From assembly GCA_021234155.1 (NCBI GenBank), contig JAJEKV010000008.1, forward strand, positions 6,200,945 to 6,264,944: a stretch of DNA of 64,000 bases, read 5' to 3'. A program made the position numbers and the translations under genes. Of this stretch, positions 33,366 through 46,336 are shown piece after piece (within the stretch, counting starts at the first letter, position 1; the number at the start of each line of letters is the position of its first letter). The notes beneath the pieces are model-generated. The model had not been told where the DNA came from. It searched no databases and saw nothing but the letters and a program-made list of their open reading frames with translations. Source of the DNA: Isoetes taiwanensis. Lineage: Eukaryota > Streptophyta > Lycopodiopsida > Isoetales > Isoetaceae.

Positions 33366-33641
33366 CTATCTCCGATTCAAATAAACCTCCAAAAGAGTAA
33401 GTGTCAAGAGCTGGAACCCTGCATCCTTATTCATAAGCGTTTCATAATCCTGGCCACTGACCTTTTTTGCATTTATGGCAATCCGGAAAAGCACGGGGAG
33501 ACCTTCGGTGCTGGTTATACGAGCTGAAACTTTCGGGCCCGCTTCTGTGCCTCCGATCTTGAGGTTTTCACCGATGGCATTGAACCTATCCAGCACATTG
33601 TGTCTGCTATTTCGATAAACCCATCTCCCATTCTTGACCAA
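33366..33641 (-). other. Isolated 91-codon frame, unknown
   Basis: Open frame with a balanced composition (DRFNAIGENLKIGG, GLPVLFRIAINAKK), about 850 bp downstream of the Treslin-like stop and on the same strand. It might be a single-exon gene or a fragment. No family recognised. Confidence 0.25.
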
Positions 33642-34494
33642 CTCTTAGGCACATGATGAAAATTCCTCCGTAGGGGTTCCAAACTACATCATGCAGTATT
33701 AACTTAGCTCAGAGCATACGGTTTTCAATCGTTAAGTGGTTCATAGGGCAAGTGTCCAACGATTGCACAACCTTCATGGCAATGGATCAAACTGGGATAT
33801 TTCAAACTTGATATGATCAAGGGCTTAATGAGGTGCTTATCGTCAATTGTGTTTTACCAGTTGGACACTCCAGATTTCTGAATGCTTGTCTCCACAACAG
33901 GTTGCAACAAATTAGACAAATGTTTGTCTTAATTCAGAGCCAGTGTGATATCAGCCTTTGTTGGGCATACAAGATAAAGACTTCTTGATATGATCTGAGC
34001 ACGGTTGGGTGGTTAAATTTCTCCTAAAGATTGGAGTATTCTTTCTTTGCTTATTGTTGTTTCATTTAGAGATAACCCTGATTTGTATTGAAGTTGAATG
34101 TGATGAATCTGCCACACCAGTTCAACACTGATTTCATGTAATAGTACCAATTCATATAAACTATAGCATATCCATTGGAAACCTATTGGGGAAGCTATAC
34201 AGATGGCGTTTGTGCTAGACATAACAATGGTTTAAGCTCACCAAATGCATGCTGTGTGAACTGTTTGTCAAGATACGAAACCCAACAAAACAATCAATCC
34301 AACCCAATCCATTTTCAAATAGTGAAGGAATGTTGTTGAAAAAATGTGGCCAAAATACACAATGTCCTACTAATTCTTAATGTGCCAAAGGTGGGTTTAA
34401 ATTTGGGCATTGGCCAAAGCAATGTACATGAGAAGCGGAGGATAAATTTGGGCATTGGCCAAATGAATGCATTGGGCCGGTGACAAGACTGGCG

Positions 34495-36637
34495 TCAGTG
34501 CTTCACTGGTGTCTCAGGCACAAAGTGCACATCACTACAACTTGCAACATCCTTTGCTTCTTTCACATGTGGATGCTTCTTCCGCTTGCTTCTTGGCATC
34601 TGCATCCTCCTCACCACCCTTTGTCTAACTAAGTTTTGGGCTCCACTTTCGAAATGAGCAAATCTTCTGGCTCTTTCCCTTTTCTCTTTTGCTGCTTTCA
34701 ACCTTTTTTCTGGAGAACTCATGTCTTTCCCACACATCCCATTTAGCCTTGCATGCTTGGCTTGATACAATCTCCTTAAACTTAACCACTTTGCATCAGC
34801 TTCAAGGTCCGGAAAGCCATTGAGCTCCATAACAGAGTAAATATTCTCAATCACTTCGGAATAGAATCACGATTGCGACAACGACAAAGTTCATCTTAAA
34901 CCCTTGGTAAAAAGACTCCTTGGATTGGACAAAAGCTGCTTTCATTTCCTTTCTTTTCTTAATCAACAATTGCAAAACATGAAAATGAATGAAGCCAATA
35001 CCTTGGACGTATGACACGATTCTTGAAGTCTAGAAGACTTTCCCCTTCAAAAATTCCGCCTGGTAGAATGAACTGAATCCGGTTCAACAACATGCATATT
35101 TCGTTTGTGAGTTGGGTGCATATTTCATCGGAGTGTATATTTTCCACCTTATTAAGTTCACCATGTCGCAAAGCTAGAATAATCTCAAAACGAAGCTTTA
35201 TTTGAAGTTCATATCTGGCAAGAGTTAAAAATTCCCAACAATAAACATTTCCAGCAACGCAACAAAGGAAAACATGAAACAAGATAAAAGAGGATACTCT
35301 TTGACTTTAGCGCCATTTTGATCAGCTCCATGTGTGCAATTTTTGTACTTCTGAGCAAGAATTTTGGGGGATTTAAGAAGAAGATCCCTGAGCCGATTAA
35401 GTGCCATATTGCTTGTTCCATTGCATCCATCACTTTTGTTGCCAGAATTCTCATTCGAATGCTCAACTAACATTTGAATAGCATGTAATGTGTCTTTCAC
35501 AACACGGGCTGCAAAAGTTTGGATGTCCAGTTCGATCAAATTAAGACAGCCGTTGAGCTTTTCAGCCAATAACTCAATATAATGATGCGCCTCATTGATA
35601 GTTAAATCAGGCATAGCATAAACCTTATATTCTGGGTGTTCTTCACGGATTGCTCCTTCCTGGACTTTTTCTTCTGATTTCAGAGAGGATGCAACGTTTT
35701 TATTCTCCTTCAACTTTAAAGCCTGACAGATAACCATCTTTAAGGCATTACTGCGACCTTCCAAAATAGACTTGAGTTCCTTTTCCTCTTGCTGCAGCCA
35801 GCACTGGAATGCTCTCATCCGTTTTGTGGATAAACTGTTGTTGCTGCCAAAACCCTCCTCACGCAACGGGCAAACTAGCTTCAATAATAAACTATCCACA
35901 GATGCTATACCCCACCCAATCTTCTCTAAAGCAGTACAAACTACTCTCTGTAATGCAAGATCATAGTAGCATTTCATAGTTGTGTCAGTGTCTATCCAAA
36001 AAGGATGGATGTTCTTCTTTTCAAATCTAGTTTGCAAGGACTGAAAGTTGCGGCTATGTTTTTCCTCAAAGGCTCATCACTTTTATTGAAAAATTTATTC
36101 ATTTCCTTGCGAACTTTGGGAAAGGAAGAAAACAGCAGCACAATGTTAGAATAAACTTTCACAGAAAAATTGTTTCCTGACCTCTTGAGGATAGCCAACG
36201 ATTCATCCGGAAGAAGATCCGTCATTGACAATCAAAGGATCCCATATATAATCCTCCAAAACTTCTTGAATAGCCCTAACAACAAAATCGGCATTTGGAG
36301 CAGAAGCCTTTTCTCCTTTCAAGCCATGGATCCACTTCAAAACCTGACTAAATTTTGCAAAATTGCAAGCGGTTTCCTCAGCAGAATCAAATCGAACATG
36401 AGTGACCCATTTACCAAGCAATTTCTCAGCCCTAGTTCTGAAAGAGAAGGGAGAAATCGAAGAATCAAAGAGCTTGAAAGACCAAAGGACAAGCCCATCC
36501 TTTGTGCAAGCTTGTAAGATGGTTTTAACAAATTGTTGAATAGCCAACCGGAGATAGACAGGTCCGGTAGCTATTGATTTGGTGTCCAATAGCACGAAAA
36601 TGCGTTCTATTCTCTGATTCCCTGCTCTTACAGCCAT
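34495..36637 (-). CDS. Treslin/SLD3-like replication initiation protein (frame interrupted)
   Basis: Treslin/Sld3 brings CDC45 to the MCM helicase at origins, downstream of CDK. The start at 36637 (MAVRAGNQRIERIFVLLDTK) resembles the Treslin N-terminus, including the later WSFKLFDS. The chain continues through VYSNIVLLFSSFPKVRKEM (about 36140) and ALEKIGWGIASVDSLLLK (about 35900) to a helical segment YELQIKLRFEIILALRHGE (35002-35214), comparable to the Sld3-Treslin domain. The last exon is ENIYSVMELNGFPDLEADA with a basic C-terminus ending VPETPVKH. Introns at about 35298/35214 and 35002/34870 have GT-AG borders. The frame jumps near 36225, 36040 and 34860 without good splice sites, so this copy is either decayed or has sequence errors. 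The family call rests on the N-terminus and the order of segments, so it is moderate. Confidence 0.5.
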
Positions 36638-37685
36638 CGCCCTACTGCGAGAAAGGAATTTTTGTTTCTCTTTGAATTTAAGAAATTAATGACGGTATTT
36701 GAGAAATTGATAACGGTACTAAATTCAATTATGATGGATTACTATCGGCATATTTCCTCCTATACAATAACAATTTAGAAATTGATAGCTTTTTTTTGAA
36801 ATTTGGTACTGCCACGTGGCTCCTTCTACAATGCGGAATAGAAGTTGGGTAGCGAGATTCTGGGTGACAGGTTCTCCCGGTCAATATGACAAAGGATGTA
36901 TAATCTTTATGGATCAGCTGAAGAGAGTAATTGGCATGGAGTGTTGCTACCCCATTAACATTTCAATCCCCAAAGAGTTATGAAGCATCATGCTGCAGAA
37001 CAATTCAAGAAGTGAGCATATGTCTTTGCAATCTGTTTTGTTTTATGCTCTTACATTGACTTTGCAATGTGGTCACACCCTTATCAAGAATGTGATTACA
37101 TAGTATACACCCTTAGATTTACTGCAAAAGCATAGGATTCCAAGCATGGAAAGCATGAAGCTTCAAATATGCAGGGCAAAGAAATTGGTTGTATATCCAT
37201 ATGAATTTTCTCTATGTGTAAGGTGGTGCTTATGTAAGAAAACATTGCTTTAGCGTTTCTACCATGTTTTTAGCTGCTATTTAGCAGGTTCACACACACT
37301 ACAAACAAACGATAGCTTACCATCATGGCTTACACTTAGTCATCTGGAGCATTTCACAAGATATGCAATCACTATGTTTCGTAATTTACAGAAGGATAAA
37401 AACCAAAGCAGTTTTGGGAAGGCTTTTGAAGGAAGATCTATAGCGGATCTACGCAATTGCAACAACCATGCGCATTAACTTTTGTTAGTAAAACTTAAAT
37501 CTATAAATTTTGGATTGCTATCAATTTGCAAGGAAATAAACTTGACTTGAAGATGAAAATTTAGTGAATTACTATAAGCAAATATCTCAACTAGAATACA
37601 TAATGCTATTGGATATTTGTATTATTAAATTGTATGGATTTATATCATCCCATAGTATAGTGCATCTTGACAGACTGCTATGCAC
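36638..37685. other. Spacer upstream of the Treslin-like gene
   Basis: AT-rich, no gene seen. The first few hundred bases should hold the promoter of the minus-strand gene. No clear motif called. Confidence 0.5.
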
Positions 37686-38289
37686 CAATAACAAAGTTTA
37701 AAATGAAACGCACTTATTTGCTGCAAACGCACTTCAAAAGGAATCTTTGAAAGATTCCCTAAAATTCCCTTAAAAAATGCCCTTTTCTTGGTATATTTGT
37801 GACAAGTGTGACAATTTGAATATTTTAGGCACCATTTTTGGAGGGGAATTTGAACTCAGCTTCCATTCAAAATTGTTTGGTACCATTTTTTGGCCCCCTA
37901 GTTTGGTTTGAGAAATAGTAATATTTTTAAGGACAAAACAAAATAGACATTGAAAAAAAACAGCAAGCGCTAAGAGTGCCCAAAAACGTATTTAGTTCAA
38001 AGTTTATAAATTCACTACAAAATTATGAACAAAATTGCAAAAAATGCAACACATTTTGATATTGCCTCAATGAAGCAAATATTGTCACCTTAAAGTATGC
38101 CTCACACGCGAGGTGAAGTCGAAGATGCTTGCGCTTTGCTTTATACACTTGCTCTTATTTGCTCCTCCAGCTTGCTATAGACTTCTGTATACCGCGATGT
38201 CGACGTATGTATCCAATCTGGACTTTTTTAAACTTTGTAATTTATTTGTTCTCTGTAGTCTTTAGTTTCTTCCAAATAAATTTCAAGAT

Positions 38290-38666
38290 GGTATAAATTT
38301 ATACCTTAATAGATAGTAATATGTGGACATAGTATGCTAGAGAGTTCGCACGGTATAAATTTATACCGCAAGAAGACTTGAGCGGTATAAATTTATACAA
38401 CAAAAGAACTCAAGCGGTATAAATTTATACAGCAAAAGGACTCGAGCGGTATAAATTTATACCGCAAGAGGACCCAAGCGGTATAAATTTATACCGCAAG
38501 AGTTTTCTCGGTATAAATTTATACCAAAAATATATATATATATGTATTATATAAATATATAATATATATATAACATATATATTTACATATATATATCCGA
38601 AAAAAAGAGAAGTCTTATGGTATAAAATCTATACCATGAGACTTCTTCATGGTATAAATTTATACC
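38290..38666. repeat. Palindrome array GGTATAAATTTATACC
   Basis: Perfect or near-perfect 16-bp palindromes at 38290, 38352, 38384, 38416, 38448, 38480, 38510, 38619 (one base longer) and 38651, with another copy at 39416-39431. From 38352 to 38525 the spacing is 30-32 bp, and the palindrome is often extended by GC on both sides, with AAGAGGAC-like spacers. An AT microsatellite (38525-38600, 38676-38765) interrupts the array. Confidence 0.9.
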
Positions 38667-39067
38667 GTTTTTTTTTTTATATATACAAATATGTGAACGT
38701 ATATATATTGAATATATATATATATTAACATGTATAAGATGTATATAGATATATATATACATAAAATATGTAGTCCAGGAGTATAAGTTTATATCGTGCA
38801 AAATCTTGTGGGGTCTTTCTTGCTCCCAAAGGTTTTTGCAACTTAATACTGTTGAAATAACACACTCAAGGGATAATTTTATGCAGTTTTCTTAGTTTTT
38901 TAGTTCAAAAAGTTCTAAAATAGTTCTAAATTCTCTGACCTTGTAATGCAATGTTAGAGCATAAATTAGTCGAATCCCGTTGTTATTTTTACTTTTTTTT
39001 CTCTACACACATGCTAACTTCACTTTAGGCAGCTCAAAAACTGCTTCTAAAGGCAAAGGACCCCAAA

Positions 39068-39457
39068 ATGTTATGGATACACATGTGTTCAACGAGAAGG
39101 AAACTACGTAGTTTGTCCATAGGGGTGCGAGGAGTAGCAACCCCTCAAAAGTTTACCTATTTCTTTGCAAACGACAAAAAAAGCAAGATAGACAAATACT
39201 TCTCAGTGGAGAAATGTGCGATGGCATGCACCGCTACGATGATGGAATTGTCTTTGAAGACTCTCAACATTGACAAGGAGCTTGACTATCTTCTCAACAT
39301 CACTATATTGTGGATTGGTATTGTGCAAGCCCAAAGACATGATGAATACATCTCCGAGAACAACAAAGAAGGCCATGTAATCACAGAGCTTCACTACTTC
39401 AACTTCTGTTTCCTCGGTATAAATTTATACTGCATCGTCGGTTGGAACTTCAACTAA
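39068..39457 (+). CDS. Unidentified ORF in the second transposon, 129 aa
   Basis: Open frame from ATG 39068 to TAA 39455-39457, preceded by an acceptor-like TTTAGGCAG at about 39030, so it may be a terminal exon. It contains GVATPQKFTYFFANDKK and MMELSLKTLNIDKELDYLL. Its C-terminus runs through a copy of the 16-bp palindrome (LGINLYC). No family recognised; perhaps a remnant of a gene of the autonomous relative. Confidence 0.35.
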   Translation: MLWIHMCSTRRKLRSLSIGVRGVATPQKFTYFFANDKKSKIDKYFSVEKCAMACTATMMELSLKTLNIDKELDYLLNITILWIGIVQAQRHDEYISENNKEGHVITELHYFNFCFLGINLYCIVGWNFN

Positions 39458-39936
39458 CGCATGATTTAGTGGATGTATTATCATTTGTAATACCATATGA
39501 TGCAAAAACAATAATTTTTCATTCAAGCGGTTTGTTCAACTTGTCTCCCAATGTCTTTTAAGGTCAATTAGGATGTTTAGCCAAAATGGTTGTGAAATAA
39601 CAAATTTTTTGTCTTCTATAACAGCCAATATAAACGTTCTAAGGGATAAGATACAAAAGCGTCTAATTTTTTCATATGAGTTTGCCCCATAATAAATCTT
39701 TGGCTTTCGTAGTGGTTCTTTTCCCCTCTAAAATGAGATATTTTTCTTTGTTGTTCTTCTCCTTAATGTTAAGTCTTCCTAAAATGTCTGTTTTCATGAG
39801 CAGTTTTATAAATCTTTAGATACAAGATAGTAAAAGAGTCCTTTTTAGGGGTATTTTAGAATTTTGTAAATTTTTAGAAGGAATCTTTCAAACGCACTTC
39901 TTAAATAAGTGCGTTTCATTTTAAACCTTGTTCAAT

Positions 39937-40296
39937 CTCTTGCTGTAATTGGAGCTGATACTCATGGTTAAAGAGTTTTGACATTTACATTAGAGATCTT
40001 TGTTAGAGAGTTTTGAATCAATCAAGACGACAATAATGGGACAAAGAAAACCATAATAATTAGTTTGTCTACATTGTAGACAAACTATAGTTGGCATTGA
40101 AAATCAAAGTTACATGGCCCCCTATGGTTTTCCATCTTTCTCTATTGATGCTTAACAAATCAACTTTGATTTATTGACTTAAAGCTTATACATATACTAA
40201 TAATGGTGCCCAGCGTTGCTGGGCATAGGTTGAATATTTTCATATGTTTTGACTGCAATGAGGAAAGTGCGCAGTAACCTTTTATTATAAGAAAAA
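39937..40296. other. Non-coding DNA with a Helitron-like 3' hairpin
   Basis: At 40208-40227 TGCCCAGCGTTGCTGGGCA forms a perfect hairpin. Read on the minus strand it is followed by ACCATTATTAGT. A closely similar hairpin plus ACTATTACTAT lies at 58265-58284, so each may be the 3' terminus of a Helitron (hairpin shortly before CTRR). Confidence 0.4.
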
Positions 40297-40301
40297 TGTC
40301 T

Positions 40302-41862
40302 TGTGACGCTCCCTGAACATATACGGCGCTCCGGACGTATACATACGGGGACTTCCCCCTCCCATGGCAACCGGCTCGCCATGAGCAGGGCCCTCCGTTT
40401 AACTCGAACCATCCATAGAAAGATGCCCGGGTGAAGGACACGGAGGTGTCATTCGGCCCACGCCTTCAATGGAACTCCTACGTCGCAGAAGCATGCATAC
40501 AAGGTTAGCATACAGCATGATCATATCATAAATAACCACCACGAAGGGTGGCACATCCATCCAACTGATAATAACAGAGAAGATACATCTAATGCTAAGG
40601 AAAACACCCCAAACCCAAGGTTCTACCCCGGCTCAGACTCCAATGAGGATCGACTGACGGCTAGGTCTCAGAAGATTAGCAGACAGAATCTTGGCATGGC
40701 GTTGGCTAGCATAGAACATCGGCTAGGGTTGTCCTCTCCATCCGCCCCTCCTGTGCACACTTTGCAGATGAGCTGAATCAAGCTATGGCGTCATTGTAGC
40801 CTTCCGGAGATGCAATCCCAAGGCATCACACTCCGGGACTACTCCGCGTTACATCTCCCCGGTCCGATGAGGCAGGTCAGGGAAGTGTCCCTTCCCAGAG
40901 TCGCAGTGATTCCATGGGTGAGCTAGAGAATACGTGCCGCATCAGCGACCCCCGCATCCGTACCCGACCTGCTCCCCTAACTTTATCTTCAAAGTACAGG
41001 ATGATCACACCACTGTACCCAGGGAGTGTCAGACCCATACCCGGCCCTCTACGTGACCGGCTATCAGGCCTAGCTCACTGAAGGAGTCCCCGTAGCCTTT
41101 TATGCTCAGGCGAGACCCCACCCCACACTTCATCACTACGGCCCCTTATCTGGTGCTTCAATCATGCCATAGATTCCACAGCTCAGTGGGATCTTGTGCA
41201 CAGGCCGCAAGTACTGGGTACTATGGGAGCTAGTAGGAGCATACTAATGAACATAGGTTACAGAGGTCTCTACCCCCCCTTAATCCCTGCTTTCTGGAAG
41301 AACTAACAGAGATACTACCAAAGATACATCCATCCATCCATCACAGAGCATAATCAATAGTTGAGAACAGTTCTAACTACCAAACAAGGGTTAATCATCA
41401 TCAGAAACAAACAAAGAAGCCTGACAGAGGCACTGGCCCTAGAAATACCAAATTAACCTATTCACTAACCCGAATTCCGGCTGGAACCATTGTCATGTGA
41501 CATCTCCATCTTCAAGCAGCCTGGGCGCCCAGCAGCTCCTCTCCCTAGATTCGATTTGAGGCAAATTGGGATTGGGATCCAATTTGCTGCCCCAAATTAG
41601 CAGTCTCCTACTGGCCAATCGAGTTTGGCCAGGTGTCCTCTTCCTGATTAATTAATTAGCCTAACTTAATTAGCTTAATTAAGTTAATTAGATAATTATT
41701 CCTTAATTATAGATAACTAACCTTTAATTAAACCCTTATTAATTTAGCATAGCTAAATTAATCCTTTGTGGTTAGTCCACATACCCCCATGATGGCGTAT
41801 CCTCGGCCCGTGACGTGTCAGTATATTTATACGTACACCGTATAAATATGTGGAATGTCACA
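40302..41862 (-). repeat. 3' LTR (left copy)
   Basis: 1561 bp, TG...CA. It contains an AT-rich block of TTAATTA words (41646-41760) shared with the other LTR, and a stretch TATAAATATG near its right border. Confidence 0.92.
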
Positions 41863-41877
41863 TTCTCCCCCCCTTAG
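41863..41877 (-). other. Polypurine tract of the LTR retrotransposon
   Basis: Minus strand CTAAGGGGGGGAGAA directly before the 3' LTR, where plus-strand DNA synthesis primes. Confidence 0.85.
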
Positions 41878-42496
41878 AAATAATGGTTCCCTCAGCATTG
41901 GGGTCAGTTAAAGAAATTGATTGACATCTTAGTAGTATGAAATATAGTAAGTTACACAGAAGAATATGAGAATAATTTCTTATTCCTGAAGGTAAAAGAA
42001 ATTAAGTTTAAAAACATATAACTGTTTAAGCAACAACGTGCATTTCATATGATTATGACAATAAAAGTTTCAAGGACCGGAGTCCCATAGCAAACATTAT
42101 CAAAGTAGCATCAAAATTCATGAAACAACACAAAAGCACAGAAGTTTGGGCCATCAGCAACCCTCTATACATGGCAGGTCACGTACCGCTCACTGGCCTG
42201 TACATGTCAATATGTCAGTATTTACACATAATAATTAAGTTGTGGTTGAAGGGACCACCCCCTATAAGAAAATAAAAGAAAAACCTATCTTCAAGGGAAC
42301 CTATCACGCCTATGGTTCGCACGACATAAGGAATGGCCAAGTTCCCATTATAGCCGAGATGAACGCGGCCTATCAACTACATGCTTTCCAAGCAATCCGC
42401 GGTCATGCCGACATTGACAATACACCACATCCTAGAGAACACCAAGGTGATCTCATCATCGGTAACTACTTTTATTTACGATGCATCTACCCCCAC
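41878..42496. other. Region between chromodomain and 3' LTR
   Basis: Non-coding 3' part of the LTR retrotransposon; no motif noted. Confidence 0.5.
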
Positions 42497-42499
42497 AGC

Positions 42500-45400
42500 C
42501 TACTGCATGATCCATGCCGAATCAAGCCTTCCAAGCTTACCGCCGGGTGCGGGGTTGATGACATCGTTGATGGTGCGGCCTTGAGATTCCCGCATGAAGT
42601 TCGGATAGTGCTTTTCAAGGTCTATCTTCATCACCCACGTAGCATCCTCAGTTGGCAAGTGCTTCCACTTGACCAAATATTGTAGCATTTGAGTCCTTCT
42701 GGTCTGCTTATAGGCACGATCAAGAAGAGCTTCAGGCACTATCTCTAGATGCTCTTCTGTCATTTCAAGGAGGGTGGGTGTATCCAAGATCTCCTCTGGA
42801 TCTGGAGTATGTTGCTTCAAAGACTCACGTGAAAGACCTTGTGGATCTTCAAAGCGGGTGGCAAATCCAACCGATATGCCCGTTCTCCAACGCTGCTCAA
42901 TGATGTTGAATGGCCCAGCCCATCGGGTGCCGTTTCTTCGCGCTTACCAATCTTAAGCTTGGCTTGCTTAACCTTAATCTTGAGCCAAACTGAATCGCCT
43001 ACTTGGAATACTTTCATTGGGTCCTTCGTGGCTTATTAGCCACACTTTTCGGCGACTACATGCAGCCAATAAATAACCACGAACTTCCTCAACCAAAGCT
43101 TGCATTTCCAAGAGGAGTTGCTGAGAAACCTCCACCTTAGAAACAGGATTATGCCATGTGTCTGGAGTAAGGCATTGATAACCATAATTTATCATGAAGG
43201 GAGACATTCTAGAAGACTCCTGTTTCATGCTGTTATAGGGAAACTCCACTAAATAAATATAGTCAGCCCACTGAGATTGCTTACTCCAGCTTCACAACAT
43301 ATCCTCTATAATGCGGTTGGTGCGCTCTGTCTGTCCATCCGTCTGAGGATGATATGCTGTACTCATAGCAAGCTTGGTCTGGATGGTGGCAAAGAAATCT
43401 TTCCAGAATGCACTTACAAACTTGGGATCCTTGTCGGATACTATCACTCGTGGCATCTCGTGTAATCTGAAGATTTCCTTTGCAAACAGCAAAGCTGTGT
43501 CCAAGGCTATATCCATGGTGCGACATGGCAAGAAATAAGCCATCTTCGACAACTTGTCGACCACTACCATTAAGGCATCATATCCACGGAGGGTACGTGG
43601 AAGGCCCACAATGAAATCCATGGTTATCACTTCCCATTTGGCGTTGGGCACATCCAGAGGTTGCAATTCTCCTGGAATCCTTAATTGCTCGGCCTTGGTT
43701 TGCTGACACACTTGACATTGCTTAATGTATCTGGCAATGTTTGTCTTCATACGCGGCCAATAGTAGCTGGAGCGAATCTTAAAGTAGGTCTTCATGAAGC
43801 CTGCATGTCCAGCTATAGGGCTGTTGTGTGTATCATGGAGAATAAGCTTACGTACTCTCAAGTCTCTCGGTACACACAAATTATCTTTGTAATATAGCAA
43901 ATTGCCCTCCTTCCTATAATGAATGAAAACCTCACGCCTCCTTATCCCTGTGCCTCCTTGGCCAAACTGTTTCCACACTTCACGGATTACGGATCCGTGG
44001 CTAAGGTGTGTTTCTATTCATAACCACATTGTGTTTGCCCAATTTATACATAATCTCAAAATCATACTCCTCAAGAAACTCCATCCATCTTCTCTGACGG
44101 AGATTGAGATTTGGCTGGGTAGAAAGATAACGGAGGCTCGGTGATCCAGATCTAGTCGGAATCTCCTACCAAGAAGGTAGTATCTCCATATACATAAAGC
44201 GGGACAAGCTGCTAACAATTCCTGATCATGGGTAGGGTATCGCTGTTCGGTCTCATTCATCTTCTTAGAATCATAGGAAATAACCCTCCCTTCCTGCATT
44301 AAGACTCCCCCGGTAGCAATCTTACTGGCATCTGTTGCTACTAACTTATCCTTCTCCGGGTCTGGCAACGTGAGGACTGGTGCCGAAGTCAAAGCATCCT
44401 TAAGCTTCTGAAAACTTCTTGCACCTTCGTCTTCCAGTGACCTACCCAATCTTTCACTTTCTCATGCTTTGTAAGGTCTGTGAGAGGACCTGCAATCTTG
44501 GCAAAATCCTCTGCCTCTATTTTTGCTGGATCTGTAGCAATTCCTTTGGCTGAGATAACATGCCCCAAATAATCCACCTTTGGTGTGGCGAATCTGCACT
44601 TGGAGAACTTTGCGACGAGCTGGTGACGCCTCAGTTTCTGCAAGGCCATCCTAAGGTGCTTCTCATGCTCGTCAAGGGTTTTACTGTAGATGAGAATGTC
44701 GTCAAAGAAAATAACAACAAAATCATCCAAGTATTCTCGGAAGACATCATTCATCAACCGCATAAATGTTGCGGGGGCATTAGTTAAACCAAAAGGCATA
44801 ACTGTGAATTCATAATGCCCGTATCTAGTACGAAAGGCAGATTTATGGATGTCTTCCTCTTTAATTCTTATCTGATGATACTCGGAGCATAAGTCAATCT
44901 TTGAGAAGTATTTGGCCCCTTGCAATTGGTCCATAAGATCATCTGCTCTAGGTAAAGCATAGCGATTCTTGATCATATGCTTGTTGAGCTGCCTATAGTC
45001 AATGCACATCCTCATGGAGCCATCCTTCTTCTTAACAAAGAGAATAGGAGCACTAAAACGTGAAACACTAGGCCGAATGAAGCCTAGGTTCAATAGCTCC
45101 TGCAGTTGCTTCTTAAGCTCTGCCAACTCAGGAGGACTCATGCGGTACGGCACCTTACTGGTAGGCTTAGTACTCGGTTCCAAATCTATCTCACATTCCA
45201 CTCCTCTGAAAGGAGGAAGCTTCTGGATCTCATCTGGAAAAAGATCCTTAAATTCTCTGAGAAGATTGGCAATGTTCTCTGGCAATGCATCGACTACCTC
45301 CTTCTGTTTAGCATCCGACTCAATGGAGGCAAGTCTGATGACGCAAAGTATCTTATGCTTTCGTATAGCCCGATCTAACTGCCTGATAGATATGGACTGC

Positions 45401-46336
45401 ATAATTGGGTTTAATGGATCACCTTTAATAGTTACTCGGGCTCCATTAGCTGCGTTGAAGGTCACTTCCCGTTTCTCGCAGTCTATATTGGCTTTAGCAG
45501 ATGCCAAGAATTCCATGCCAACAATAAGATCATATTTGCCGATATCCATTAGCTCGGCACCTAAAGCAACTGGTGCAACTGGCAACTGCATATTGAGGTT
45601 AATGCGATGGCCATTTGTATGCCTGATCTTACCACTGGCTAAGGTTACCGGACGCGGTCTGGATCTTAAAGTCTCAAGTTTCAACACCTGGGCCATTCTG
45701 GGAGAAGCAAAATTATGGGTACTACCCGTATCCATAAGAATAACAAAGGGCTTACTGTCTACCTGGCCTATAGCAGAAATAACGGCAGGCTGACTTTCAG
45801 CATTGCCGGTTTCAATAGCTGCAAAAATATGGGACGCACCATGAATGTACTCGTGGGCCTCCTTGTCAACAGGTGGTGGAGACTCGAGATCGTCCCAATC
45901 GAGGTCGGCCATGGCCAGCTGAGCGGTTTGTGTGACATAAGGGTAGTTCTGCATCATGTGGCCGGGCCGCATACACCTGAAACATGCCTTATCTTTGCGG
46001 AGCTGTTCTCGAGCCTCTTTGGGAATAGACTGTAAGAGGTCTCGAATCGAGCTACCCATATTATTCGGCTTATCCGGCACGTTGAAAGTGACTTTCTTAT
46101 CCTGTCGGCCATATGAGTTTTGCTGAGGGGGTCCAGGACTTGGAGAACGAGGCTTGTAGGGTGTGTAAGGGCGAGGCTGAGAATAAGAGGTGGGACGCTG
46201 ATACTGGTTCTTTGATATGTCCTCCTCGAGGCTTAATGCCTTAGCCTCGGCCTCTGCGACAGATTTTGGGTCTATGGCCTTTACCATTCCTTTTAATGGA
46301 CGGTGCCAACCCTTCAATATATCCCTTCACTGCCCT
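42500..46336 (-). pseudogene. pol: LTR retrotransposon pol: nucleocapsid finger, PR, RT, RNase H, integrase, chromodomain
   Basis: Long frame 44389-46317: zinc knuckle [15 protein letters not shown]-type (about 45970), protease [10 protein letters not shown] (about 45730), RT with [16 protein letters not shown] and FFDDIL (about 44700). RNase H continues in another frame (44018-44449; VATDASKIATGGVL). Integrase 43292-43978 has the HHCC finger (HAGF, CQVCQ) and D-D-E residues in TMDFIVGLP, VIVSDKDP and TDGQTERTN. After a TGA where Arg fits (43292), the frame continues to a C-terminal chromodomain (42597-42745; VPEALLDRAY, LVKWKHLPTEDATW). Frameshifts lie near 46290 and 44445. Chromodomains bind methylated histone tails and can steer integration. 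Confidence 0.85.

Larger units (their letters stand above)
37690..39932. mobile_element. Second transposon of the AACAARG family, 2.2 kb, non-autonomous
   Basis: Left end AACAAAGTTTAAAATGAAAC at 37690; right end is its inverse (AACAAGGTTTAAAATGAAAC read from 39932). Inverted similarity runs for about 30 bp and continues loosely (GAAAGATTCC on both sides). CAAT flanks it at 37686-37689 and 39933-39936, a 4-bp target duplication. The first seven bases and the duplication length match the 8.2 kb transposon, and both share AAAAAATGCCCTTTT about 80-100 bp inside one end (here 37772-37786). No transposase or methyltransferase motifs are visible; it holds one unidentified frame and a palindrome array. 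Confidence 0.82.

Noticed and set aside
38352-38525. CRISPR-like regular repeats
   Set aside because: Spacing is regular (30-32 bp), but the repeat is a perfect 16-bp palindrome, the spacers are similar to each other, there are no cas genes, and the context is a eukaryotic transposon.
41823-41852. TATA box of the LTR retrotransposon
   Set aside because: TATAAATA words lie within about 40 bp of the U3 end of each LTR, not near a plausible R start, so I do not call a promoter there.
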